The translations under genes and the position numbers were made by a program. A stretch of 64,000 bases of DNA, taken from the NCBI GenBank assembly GCA_963759115.1, contig CAVWXT010000005.1, positions 1,178,001 through 1,242,000 of the forward strand. The letters are read 5' to 3'. The first letter of the stretch is position 1; each line of letters opens with the position of its first letter. This DNA comes from CAVWXT01 sp963759115 (GTDB lineage Bacteria > Planctomycetota > Planctomycetia > Pirellulales > Thermoguttaceae). Positions 36,571-46,456 of this stretch are shown here, in pieces. The notes below the pieces were generated by a model. The model saw nothing but the letters and a program-made list of their open reading frames with translations, was not told the origin of the DNA and ran no database searches.

Positions 36571-38033
36571 TCATTGGCGACCGGTCTCTTTCCTCTGGGG
36601 CCTATCCGGCTCGACGTGGATCACCACTCGGCCCAGTCCCGGCACGTGGGCGCGGAGATACTCTTCCAGCCGGACCGTCAAATCGTGGGCTTCGGTGATG
36701 GCCGTGGCGGCAGGCGAGCGTGCAGTGGAACGACACGGCCAGCTCGCCGCCGGCCAGTTGCACCCGCACGTCGTGCGGCTTGGACCGGCAGCGGATAGTC
36801 CTCCAGGAACTCGCCGATCGCCTTCTGCACCTGCAACTGCCCGGCCGGCTCGCCGCGGACCGTGGCGGCCGCGTCGCCGGTGGGCTCGATGTGGGTGACG
36901 ATCCGCGTCACGCCGGGCAGGCTCTCCCGCAACGCCCGCTCGAACTCGGTCGCCTGGCGGTGGGCCTCGTCCAGCAGCAGCGACATCGCTCACCTCCAGG
37001 TGCAACTCCAGCCACCGCTGCCGGTTCTCCTCGTAGATGCGGATGCCGTGGGCCCCCAGGCCGTGCCGGGCGGCCAACAGCCGGACCACCGTGGTCACGT
37101 CCTCTTCGCTCGGGGGCGATCGGCTCGACGTGGACCACCACGTCGGCGTTGGGCAGGATCGACGGCAACGGCCGCCTCGACCTCGTGCGGCGATGTCGTG
37201 CGCCCGCTCGAACGCCGCGCCGCGGCCCACGGCCAGCGTCACGTCGGCGAAGATCTCCGGCCCGCTGCGCCGCAGCCGCAGCCGAGTGACCTCCTCGACG
37301 CCCGGCACCTGCCCGGCGGCGGCGAGCAACCTGCTCGTGCAGCCCTCGGGGCACGCTGTCCAGCAGGTCGTCGACCGACTTCTTGCCGAGCTTGAAGCTG
37401 ACCCAAACCACGATCAGCGCCACGCCCAGGGCGGCCACGGCGTCGGCCTGGACCAGCCAGGGCAGTCCGAATCGCTCGCCGGCCAGCACGCCGCAAAGCC
37501 CCAGCAGCACCACGGCCGACGACCAGATGTCGGTGGAGAAGTGCAGGGCGTCGGCCTCCAGGGCCTGGCTGCGCGTACTTGTCGGCGGCCCGCTTCAGCG
37601 CGCGCGATCGCGAAAAATCGACCACGATCGACAAGAATCACCACGAGAAACGCCCAAGCGTTGATGTTCAAATCGAATGGCTTGTGAAAGAACAGCCGGG
37701 CCGCCGCTTCGTGGATGATCCAGACGCAGGTGACCAGCAGGAGCACGGTCTCGAACAGGGCCGAGAGGTTCTCGAACTTGCCGTGGCCGTAGGTGTGTTC
37801 GCGGTCGGCGGGCCGGCTGGAGACTCGCACGGCCCAGAGGGTCACGGCGGCGGCCACCAGATCGAGCCCCGAATGGGCGGCCTCGGAGAGGATGCCCAAG
37901 CTGTTGGTCCACAGGCCGATGCCCAGCTTCGTGCCGGTCAGCAGGACGGCCGCCAGCCAACGACGACGTGGCCACCCGCCGCTTCTCGCGGTCGGCCTGC
38001 GGCCAGCGATGCGTCGGTCGGCAAGATGGACAT
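36571..38033 (-). CDS. Cation diffusion facilitator with three tandem C-terminal domains
   Basis: About 485 residues, ATG at 38033. The membrane part carries the CDF hallmarks NSLGILSEAAHSGLDLV and EADALHFSTDIWSS (metal-site Asp/His residues) and HTYGHGKFENLSAL. After the last helix three copies of one cytoplasmic unit follow, each with the pattern AH-x(6)-E-x(8)-P-x(4)-V-x(2)-H-x-EP: RAHDIAA..VVHVEP, EAHRQAT..VTHIEP and EAHDLTV..VIHVEP. CDF proteins normally have one. At least seven indels (for example CTGTCG read as CTTGTCG near 37632) break the frame. It exports Zn or another divalent metal; the specificity is unknown. Confidence 0.75.
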
Positions 38034-38036
38034 CCC

Positions 38037-38754
38037 TCAGTCCTCGACTGGAAACGATGTTAGCAATTCCGCATGCGTCCCATTTCTCCTCGGCGGCGCT
38101 GCGGCGGAAGTAATGGGGAACGAGCCTCCAGAGGTCGTCGCGCCGGCCGTGGGCGTAGTAATGCGCGGCCAGCCGAACCGACAGCGGCCGCCGCGGCGAC
38201 CAGTAGCGACGGTCCAACGCCTCGACGCCCGGCGGCAGGCGATCGAGCCAACTTGTGCAAGCACGGGGCCGGTCACGGCGACGCCAGGCGTCAAGCTCGA
38301 GCCAGCCAGGCGTCGGCCGCAATCGAGTCGCTGCGGGCCAACGGGCTCGGAACGTTCCCGCCGCGTCGCGGTCGAAGCACCGCGCGACGACCTCGCCGCG
38401 CTGGGCGTCCATGACCGTCCAACAGCATCGCTGACGTTGTCCGGGGCCGCGGCCGCGATGGCCTCCAGGGTGTCGATGCCCAGGACATCGGCCCCCACAG
38501 CATAGGCGAAGACCTTGGCGGTGGTCACGCCGACCCGCAGCCCGGTGAACGAGCCTGGCCCGACGGAGACGGCCACCAATTGAACGTCGCCGCGGCAGCC
38601 AGCCGACCTGTTCCAACAGGGCGTGCATGGCCGGGGCCAACGACTGGGCGCTGCGTTGCGTGTGATCTAAGCTCAATTCTGCCAAGAGGTTATCGTCACC
38701 GAGCGCCGCCACGCTGCCGGTCTTGTCGGTGGTTTCCAGGGCCAGAATTCGCAT
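38037..38754 (-). CDS. tsaB: tRNA threonylcarbamoyladenosine biosynthesis protein TsaB
   Basis: About 238 residues. MRILALETTDKTGSVAAL and the conserved HTQRSAQSLAPAM and SVGPGSFTGLRVG motifs identify TsaB, the partner that activates TsaD in making t6A at position 37 of ANN-reading tRNAs. An extra base near 38590 separates the two halves; the last third is scrambled by further indels. It ends 4 bases before the CDF start. Confidence 0.85.
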
Positions 38755-38817
38755 CGCACGGCTCCCGTTCGGCTCAGCATGGCGGATTCGTCCGGCTTCC
38801 ACAAGAGGCATCTCGAC

Positions 38818-38846
38818 TTGACCGGCCCGAGATGCAACAATAGACT
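38818..38846 (+). promoter_or_regulatory. Promoter of the phosphoesterase gene
   Basis: TTGACC (38818-38823) and TAGACT (38841-38846) with a 17-base spacer, about 80 bases upstream of the GTG start at 38929. Confidence 0.5.
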
Positions 38847-38928
38847 GTGATGTTGCATGCAGTGCGCCCTCGTCATTCCCTCCTGCGCCTGCAAGGTTGT
38901 CAAGCAAGGCGTCTGAAAGTCTACAAGC

Positions 38929-39679
38929 GTGAAACGAGCCCTCATCAGCGATATCCACAGCAACATCGAGAGCCTCGAAGCGGTGCTGGCCGACATTCGA
39001 GACCAAGGCATCACCGAGATCTATTGCCTCGGCGATCTGGTGGGCTATGGCCCCAACCCCCGCGAAGTGATCGACGAGATCATGAAGTGCCAGGTCTGTC
39101 TGCTGGGCAACCACGACCAGGGCGCCCTGTTCGACCCCGAGGGCTTCAATTCGGGGGCGGAGCGGGCGATCTTCTGGACGCGCGAACCAACTGGAGAACG
39201 GCCCCGGCACGCCGGCCATGCGGCAGCGGCGCTGGGATTTCCTCGGCGAGCTGCCGCGGAACCACATCGAAGGGAACATGCTGTTCGTCCACGGCTCGGC
39301 CCGCAACCCGCTGAACGAATACGTCTTTCCCGAAGACATCTACAACAAGCGGAAGCTGGAGAAGATCTTCGCGCTGGTTCCGCAGTACGCCTTCCAGGGC
39401 CATACCCACGTGCCGGGCGTGTTCACCGAGAGCTTCAACTTCTTCAGCCCCGAGGAACTCAACAACGAGTATCGCCTGGGCCGAGAGAAGGCGATGATCA
39501 ACGTCGGTTCGGTCGGGCAGCCCCGCGACGGCAACCCGCGCGCCTGCTACGTCGTGCTGGAAGACGACCTGGTGCGGTTCCGCCGCGTCGAGTATCCGTT
39601 CGAGAAGACGATCGCGAAGATCTACGACATTCCCGACCTGGACAATTTCCTCGGCGACCGGCTTCGCGACGGGCGTTAG
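38929..39679 (+). CDS. Calcineurin-like metallophosphoesterase
   Basis: About 249 residues, GTG start. The five metal-binding blocks are in order: SDIHSN, LGDLVGYG, LLGNHDQG, FVHGS and QGHTHVPG. An extra C near 39189 (GAACCAACTG for GAACAACTG) splits the frame. This subgroup (YfcE/DR1281-like) hydrolyses phosphodiesters of unknown physiological identity. Between tsaB and yidC on the opposite strand to tsaB. Confidence 0.88.
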
Positions 39680-39754
39680 CACCGGCGAACGCATGGCGGC
39701 ACTGACACCGAGTCGCGATCCGTAGCGTGCATCTACGGTCTCACTTGAGTACGA

Positions 39755-42146
39755 ATGGAACGTCGTTTCGTACTGTTTCTCGTCCTTTCGTTTGCCATTC
39801 TGCTGGGCTACTCCTGGCTGATGCAGCGGCTGTATCCGCCGCACGCCGGCAAGCCGCCGCAAGCGGTCGCCGCCCGGCAAGGCCGAGAAAGCAGAAGCCG
39901 CCGGCCGGCGAGCAAGAAGGAGCCGCCGAAGCCGCCGGCCGAGAAGCCGGCCGCCGAGAAGCCGGCCGGCGAAAGCCGGAAGAAGGCCCGCGCCGGCAAT
40001 CAAGCCGGCCGCCCGAGCCGGAAGCGCCCGAGCAATGGGTCACGCTCGGCTCGGCCGATCGACGACGATCCCTACCGCATGTTGGTCACGCTGACCAACC
40101 ACGGGGCGGCCGTGGCGCGGATCGAACTGAGCAGTCCGCGCTATTGCGACATCGACGACCGCAGCGGCTACCTGGGCCACCTGGTGATGGACTCGGCCGC
40201 TGCATGCCAACGGCTGTCTGGTGCAGGTGGTCGGGCCCGGCACGCCCGCCGCCGAGGCCGGCCTGAAGCCGGGCGACGTGATCAAGGCCGTCGACGGCAA
40301 GCCGGTCGCCGACCGACAATCGCTCGAAGCAGTCTTGGCCAACACGAAGCCCAAGCAGACCGTGACGCTTGTCGGTCGTCCGCGACGGCAAGGAACTGAC
40401 GCTCTCGGCGAAGCTCCGCCGCCGGCCGCTGGAAGTGATCAAGCCCGAGGACGACGACCCGCTCTCGATGCTGTTGACGTTGCAGCAGTATCGACGAGCG
40501 AGAAGATCGTCGACGAGCCGAAGAAAGAGGACGAGAAGAAGGACGAGAACGCGACAGACGCAAGGACGAAGGCAGAGGAGGCCGCCGAGAAGGAGCGACG
40601 GCACGATGCCGCTGCGTCGAGCCGCGAGTTGAAGGGCGTGAATCTGCGGACGGCGAACTGGAAGCTGGTGGCAGTCGGACCAGACGCACGCGCAAGTTTC
40701 GCCGCACGCTGCCCGAGAAGGGCCTGGAAATCACCAAGACCTATCGCCTGGCCAAGGTGCCCGAGGAGTCGCTGGCCGACGCCGATTTTCCCGCCTATCA
40801 CCTGGAGTTCGAGATCGAGATTCGCAACATCGGCGGCAAGGCCCACAAGGTGGCCTACCGGCTCGACGGCCCCAACGGCCTGCCGACCGAAGGGAAGTGG
40901 TACGCCAGCAAGGTGAGCCGCAACTGGGGCGGAGCGGGGCTCCGCGACTTCATCATCTCGTTCGGCGGCGAGACGCCGGGGATGGTCGGCGCCACGACCA
41001 TCGCCGCCGGCAAGGACCTTCCGCAGCAGGCCCGACACGCCGCCCGACAAGCTGCTGACGTTCATCGGCGTCGACGCCCAGTATTTCTCCGCCGTGCTGA
41101 TGCCCGAGCGCGACAATCCGGCCGACGTCTGGTTCGAGGAGTTGCTGCCGATCCGCGTCGGCAAGGTCGATCCGCAGCACACGAACCTCGACGAACACGT
41201 CGTGCCGGCTGATCAGCACGTTGCGAGAGCTGAAGCCGGGCGAGGCGCTGACGCACCAGTTCAAGCTCTTCGCCGGCCCGAAGAAGCCGCGCCGCTCCTG
41301 GAGAACGACGAGTACCGCCTGGGCGAGCTGGTCTATTACGGCTGGCCGATCTTCGCCGTGGTCGCCGTGCCGCTGACGGCGATCCTGCACTTCTTCTACG
41401 CCGTGCGTGCGCAACTACGGGCTGGCCATCATCCTGCTGACCGTGCTGGTCCGCGGCTGCATGTTCCCGCTGAGCCTGCAAGCAGGCCGCCGGCGCGCAG
41501 AAGATGCAGATGTTGCAGCCGGAGATCAAGAAGCTCCAGGAGAAGTACAAGAACAACGTCGAGGCCCGCACCAAGGCCCAGCAGGAGTTGTTCCGCAAGC
41601 ACAACTACAATCCGCTGAGCGGCTGCCTGCCGATCTTCATCCAGATGCCGGTGTTCATCGGGCTGTACCGGTGCGCTGATGGTGGCCATCGAGCTGCGCG
41701 ACGCCCCGCTGATTTCGCACTCCATCCGCTGGTGCTCGAACCTGGCCGCCCCCGACATGCTCTACGACTGGAGCGGCTTCATGCCGGCGTTCGTCAACAG
41801 CGGCGAGGGCATCTTCGGCCTGGGGCCGTACTTCAACCTGCTGCCCATCCTGACGATCGTGCTGTTCATCTGGCAGCAGAAGATGTTCATGCCCCCGGCC
41901 GCCGACGAGCAGGCCGCCATGCAGCAGAAGATGATGAAGTACATGATGATCTTCATGGGCCTGATGTTCTTCAAGGTGGCCAGCGGCTTGTGCATCTACT
42001 TCATCGTGTCGAGCCTGTGGGGCTTGGCCGAGCGCCGGTTCCTGCCGAAAGCCGCCGCCCGCCGCCGACGCCGGCCGTGGAAACCCGCGCCCAGGCGAAG
42101 GCCCGGGCGGAAGGCCGCCGAGTCGGCCGCCAAGGGAAAGAAGTGA
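39755..42146 (+). CDS. yidC: Membrane protein insertase YidC with PDZ domain in its periplasmic region
   Basis: About 795 residues over many frame breaks. N-terminal helix FVLFLVLSFAILLGYSWLM, then a Lys/Pro/Ala-rich linker, the beginning of the periplasmic beta domain (MLVTLTNHGAAVARIELSSP), then a PDZ domain (VVGPGTPAAEAGLKPGDV, IKAVDGKPVADRQSLEAVL), a second charged linker, the rest of the beta domain and the Oxa1-type core (LQPEIKKLQEKYKNN, YNPLSGCLPIFIQMPVFIGL, MKYMMIFMGLMFFKVASGL). Normal YidC has 500-560 residues and no PDZ. Inserts membrane proteins with or without Sec. Confidence 0.88.
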
Positions 42147-42234
42147 CAAGGTGACAGGGTGACGATGGTGAGGTGAGCGAAGTCGACGCCGTCAGCCATT
42201 ATCACTCCGTCACTCCATCACTCCGTCATCGTTC

Positions 42235-43730
42235 ATGTATCCCCTCGACGACACCATCGCCGCCATTGCCTCGCCGCCGGGGGGCGCGGCGCGGGGAATC
42301 GTGCGCCTCAGCGGGCCGCAGGCGCTCGACGTGCGTCGCGCGGTTCTTTCAGGCCGACGACGGCCAGCCGCTCTCGGCCCGCGTCGATCTCCGCACGTCG
42401 TCGCCGGCTCGCTTCGGCTGCCCGGACTCCACTCGCCGCTTCCCTGCGACGTGTATTTGTGGTGCGGCGTCCGCCTGCGAGCAGGCGAGACGTCTGCGCC
42501 ACAAGTGCGAAGCTACACCGGCCAGCCGGTGGCGGAGATTCACACGCTCGGCTCGCCGCCGCTGCTGCAACTCGTGCTGCGATCGCTCTGTGCCGCCGGC
42601 GCGCGGCTGGCCGGGCCGGGCGAGTTCACCTTGCGGGCCTTTCTGGCCGGACGGATCGACCTGACGCCAGGCCGAGGCCGTCTTGGGCGTGATCGACGCC
42701 GCCGATCCGCAGGAGTTGGACGTCGCCCTGGGCCAGTTGGCCGGCGGACTGGCTCGCCCGCTGCACCGCCTGCGCAACGACCTGCTCGACCTGCTGGCCC
42801 ACGTCGAAGCGGGCTTCGATTTCGCCGACGAAGACCTGGCCTTCATCACGCGCGAGGAGTTGGACCGGCAGCTTGCCGAGGCCGAGAGCAGCGTGGCGGC
42901 CATCCTCGCGGCAGATGGCCTCGCGCAGCGAGCCGCTCGACGCGGTGCGGGCCGTGCTGGTCGGCCGGCCGAACACCGGCAAGAGCAGCCTCTTCAACGC
43001 CCTGGCCGGCGACCGTGCCGCGCTGGTCTCCGACCATCCCGGCACGACCCGCGACTATCTGATCGCCGAACTCGACCTCGACGGCGTGAAGTGCCGGCTG
43101 ATCGACACGGCGGGGACGAAGGACGCGGGGGGAGAGGAGAAGGGAGAGGGGAGAGAGAAGAGTGTGTTGGGGTGGCAGTTGTACTGCCATCCACGGGGCG
43201 AAAGTGGAACGGCCGGCTCAACATGCCGCGACATCGAGCAGGCCGCTCAGTCGGCCGCCGCCGCGCAGCGCCGCCAGTCGCACGTCGAGGTGCTCTGCCT
43301 CGATTCCACTCGTCCGCTGGATGAGTGGGAACGCGGCGAATTGGCTCGTTCCGCCGGCCGCCGAGCGGATCGTCGTGCTGACCAAGTGCGACGTGCCGCG
43401 CCGATCCGACTGTCGCCACGCCGCCTGCGAGACCAGCAGCCTGTCAGGACACGGAGTGGACGCCTTGCGCGGAGAATTGCGTCGGGCGGCGCTGGCCGCC
43501 GGCGGCGCCCAGGGCGACGTGGTGGCCGGCACGGCGGTGCGCTGCTGCGAGTCGCTTCGGCTGGCCGGCAGTGTCTGCGCCGCGCCCGCCAACGGCGTCC
43601 GCGGCACAAGAGGAACTGGCGGCCGCCGAGATGCGCGTGGCCCTGCGAGGAACTGGGCAAGGTCGTCGGCGCCGTCTATACCGAAGACGTGCTGGACCGC
43701 ATCTTCAGCCGCTTCTGCATCGGCAAGTAG
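42235..43730 (+). CDS. mnmE: tRNA modification GTPase MnmE with repeat insertion in the G domain
   Basis: About 497 residues. N-terminal folate-binding part DDTIAAIASPPGGAARGIVR and PGEFTLRAFLAGRIDL, helical part, G1 GRPNTGKSSLFNALAG, G2/G3 DHPGTTRDYL and LIDTAGT, and the invariant C-terminus FCIGK. Between the G3 motif and DIEQAAQSAAAAQ lie about 30 extra codons: a GA-rich tract (43121-43162) followed by the dispersed repeat seen at 1223-1246. Several indels, for example an extra C at 42668 before CAGGCC. With MnmG it modifies U34 of tRNAs. Confidence 0.88.
43165..43188. repeat. Dispersed repeat core inside mnmE
   Basis: Same 24-base core as at 1223-1246 (TGTTGGGGTGGCAGTT..ACTGCC), here translated as part of the MnmE G domain. 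Confidence 0.6.
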
Positions 43731-43740
43731 CTTCCTGTAG

Positions 43741-43835
43741 GCCAGTAGGGTGGCGCTGCCCACCGAGGGCCAATAGGGTAGGCACTGTCCACCGAGCCGC
43801 AACAGGCGTAGCGGGCAGTGTGCGCCCTGCATCTC
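43741..43835. repeat. Short dispersed repeat CCAATAGGGT..CCACCGAG
   Basis: Two imperfect direct copies of CAGTAGGGTGGCGCTGCCCACCGAG / CAATAGGGTAGGCACTG.. followed by GTAGCGGGCAGTGTGCGCCCTGC. A related stretch (AGGGTGGTGCCGCCCACCGA, GGGCAATGCCCGCCC) lies at 60149-60215. Confidence 0.45.
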
Positions 43836-43840
43836 TGCTA

Positions 43841-44306
43841 CTCCCCGTAGGCGATCCGGGCCAGCTTCGGCTTGACCAGCCGTTCGAAGTCCTTGTAGGC
43901 CAGGCGCGATCAGCTCGGTGTGCGAGCCGGCGTTGAAGGCAATCTCCTCATCCTGGGCCAACAGCGCGAGGCGTAGACGTCCATGTCGTAGAGGTTGCCG
44001 AACGGCGGCATGGCGCCGACTTCGCACCCGGCGAACATGTCGCGGAACGCCTGCTCGCCGGCGAGTTGCACGTTGCCCGCGCCGAGCCGCCTCGCGCAGC
44101 AGATCGAAGCTGACCTTTCGCGAGGCCGGCAGCACGGCCATAGCCAGCTTGCCGTCGATGGTGACCATCACCGTTTTCGCCAGATCCTTGCCGCGGACGT
44201 GGGCCGAAGCGGCGATCTCCTGGGCCGTATAGGCGGCCGAGTGATTGAGCGTGACGTACTTGACCTTCTGGCTGTCGAGAAACTCTTTCAACTTCTTGAC
44301 TGGCAT
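43841..44306 (-). CDS. YbaK/ProX-type aminoacyl-tRNA deacylase
   Basis: About 154 residues, ATG 44306. Starts VKKLKEFLDSQKVKYVTLNH, AYTAQEIAASAHVRGKDLAK and TVMVTIDGKLAMAVLPA, the conserved first half with the catalytic Lys region; then indels, with NAGSHTELIA and the end YKDFERLVKPKLARIAYGE in other frames. The family hydrolyses misacylated tRNAs. Here it stands alone. Confidence 0.85.
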
Positions 44307-44352
44307 GGCAAAGCTCCTGTGTTCGCACGGCGAATGGTGCGCCGCGTCGTTA

Positions 44353-44766
44353 TCAAGGGCCTCGGCAAAGTGGAAGCAGGGGCTTCTCGGGGGATTTGGG
44401 ATTTGGCACCAATCTCTTGTCTTGGGGAGAAATGTGCCAGTCCATTTCTTCCAAAGGCACGGCTCCCAGCAGAGGTTCCGCCCCGTGGGGAAGCTCAATG
44501 GCTCGCACTTGGCACGTTCGGCCCTGCACCTCCAAATCCACGATTCCAAAGACGCGGAAACTGTGTTCGCCGCCGTCGGCAGTATAGACCCGCACGTCGC
44601 CCGTTTGGGCCAATCTAAGCTGTTCGATAATGTTGCCTGGCAGTGCCAATTCGGCCGCCCCGGAGTCCACCGCAGCCAGGCACTGAAGGTCACGCCCCCT
44701 TCTTTCCTCCGGAAGGAATTGGTTCTGCCAGTTTTTCAAGGTAACGGGAACTTGAAACACACCCAT
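44353..44766 (-). CDS. Retropepsin-like aspartic protease (clan AA)
   Basis: 137 residues. The sequence AAVDSGAAELALP corresponds to the catalytic D-S/T-G-A motif of retropepsin-like proteases, and PLLGAVPLEEM to the hydrophobic-Gly motif near the C-terminus. Single-domain members act as dimers. Common in Planctomycetes and Cyanobacteria with unknown substrates. It lies 46 bases upstream of the deacylase gene on the same strand. Confidence 0.7.
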   Translation of the reverse strand: MGVFQVPVTLKNWQNQFLPEERRGRDLQCLAAVDSGAAELALPGNIIEQLRLAQTGDVRVYTADGGEHSFRVFGIVDLEVQGRTCQVRAIELPHGAEPLLGAVPLEEMDWHISPQDKRLVPNPKSPEKPLLPLCRGP

Positions 44767-44868
44767 ACCGAACCTCCGGGCAGCCCCCTATGATGTTATG
44801 CACCGGGACGATGACTGTAAATACCGCCCCGCAGAACAGGTGGATGTCTGCTTCGGTTTCCAAGCAGG

Positions 44869-44896
44869 TTGACGCACGCGTGGTTCGCGGTAGATT
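44869..44896 (+). promoter_or_regulatory. Promoter of glpD
   Basis: TTGACG (44869-44874) and TAGATT (44891-44896), spacer 16 bases, 24 bases before the ATG at 44921. Confidence 0.45.
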
Positions 44897-44920
44897 CGAC
44901 ATAGAGATGGACGGCGTATT

Positions 44921-46335
44921 ATGACGAGCAATCGGCCCTCTTCCAGCCTTGTGGACATCGGCGGCCTCACCGCCGAGACCTGGGACGTGCTGATTGTCGG
45001 CGGCGGGATCGTCGGCGTGGGCGTGGCCCGCGATGCGACCATGCGAGGGCTTCGCACGGCATTGGTGGAACAGCACGACTTCGCCTTCGGCACCAGCAGC
45101 CGCTCCTCCCGGCTCCTTCACGGCGGTCTCCGCTACCTGGCCCAAGGGCGCATTGGGCTGGTGCGCGAAGCCAGCGTGGAGAAGTGCATTCTTCACCGCA
45201 TCGCGCCGCACCTGTCCGCCCCGCTGCCGTTTCTCTTCCCGACCTACCGCGATACGCCGTGGGCCCGCTGGAAACTCTCGGTCGGCGTGCGGCTCTACGA
45301 CCTGCTCTGCGGCAAGCGGAACCTCGGCCCGTGCAGCACGCTCTCGGCCGCGGAGATGTTAGAGAAGCTCCCCGGACTGAACCGCCAGGATCTGACCGGC
45401 GGCGTCCGCTACTACGACGGCCTGACCAACGACGCGCGGCTGGTCATCGACACGCTGCGATCGGCAGCGCGGCACGGCGCGATGGTGCGCAACCACACGC
45501 GATTCCTCGACGCCTATCGAGCGGCCGGCGTTTGGAAATGCCGCCTCCGCGATGAGGCGACCGGCGCCGAGCGCCGGCGAAATCGCGGGTAGTGGTCAAC
45601 GCCGCCGGTTGCTGGGCGGCGGCCATCCCCCACAGCCACGTCAGGCTCCGATTGACCAAGGGGATTCACCTGGTCGTCGACCAGGAGCGGTTCCCCGTAC
45701 CCGAGGCGGTGGTGATGCCCGAAGGCCGCCGCATCCTGTTCGCCATTCCTTGGGGCGGCCGCGTGATCCTCGGCACCACGGATACCGACTACGAGGGATC
45801 CCTGGAGGACGTGCCGGTCGATGCGTCCGACGTAAGCTACGTGCTGGAGGTCGTCAATCGGGCCTTCCCCGCGGCCCGGCTGCAGCCCAGCGACGCCATC
45901 TCTCACTGGGCGGGCATCCGGCCGCTGATTGCTCCCCGGCAAGTACAGAAAGGGACGCCCTCCGACACCTCGCGAACCCACCAGATCCGCATGGCCGAGC
46001 CGGGCTGGATCGACGTGGCGGGCGGCAAGCTGACGACCTATCGCCTCATGGCCGAACAGACGGTGGACCTGATCGGCGAGCATCTAAAGCGTCGGCTTAG
46101 CGCGTGCCGCACGGCGGAGGAGCCGCTCGTCGACGCGGCGGAGGCGGCCGGCACGAGCGGCGTCCTCCCGCCGGCCGTCACCCGCGAGGCGGTCGAGCAC
46201 TATTGCCTGCGGGAGTGGGCCAAGGGTGTGGACGACGTGATGCTCCGCCGCGCCGGTTGGCGCCATTGTTATCCCCCGGCCGAGGCAAAACAAATTGCGC
46301 GGCAAGTGGCCGAATGGATTGCCGAAATCCTGTAG
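44921..46335 (+). CDS. glpD: FAD-dependent glycerol-3-phosphate dehydrogenase
   Basis: About 471 residues. FAD motif VLIVGGGIVGVGVARDA, the family block SSRSSRLLHGGLRYL, GTTDTDYEG, and the C-terminal domain with GGKLTTYR. One indel near 45580 lies between GVWKCRLRDEA and VVNAAGCWAA. It oxidises glycerol 3-phosphate to dihydroxyacetone phosphate and passes electrons to quinone at the membrane; this feeds the same triose pool as the BMC aldolase. Confidence 0.92.
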
Positions 46336-46456
46336 TGATTAAGCAGTACCCCCCGCAAGTAGAAGAACATCGCTATTGCCCCATTCCGGCCCTATTCCGT
46401 ATACTGCCCATCCTGAGTTCTTCTCGACTCGTGCCAGGTTCAGCAAGGAGGCTGAC

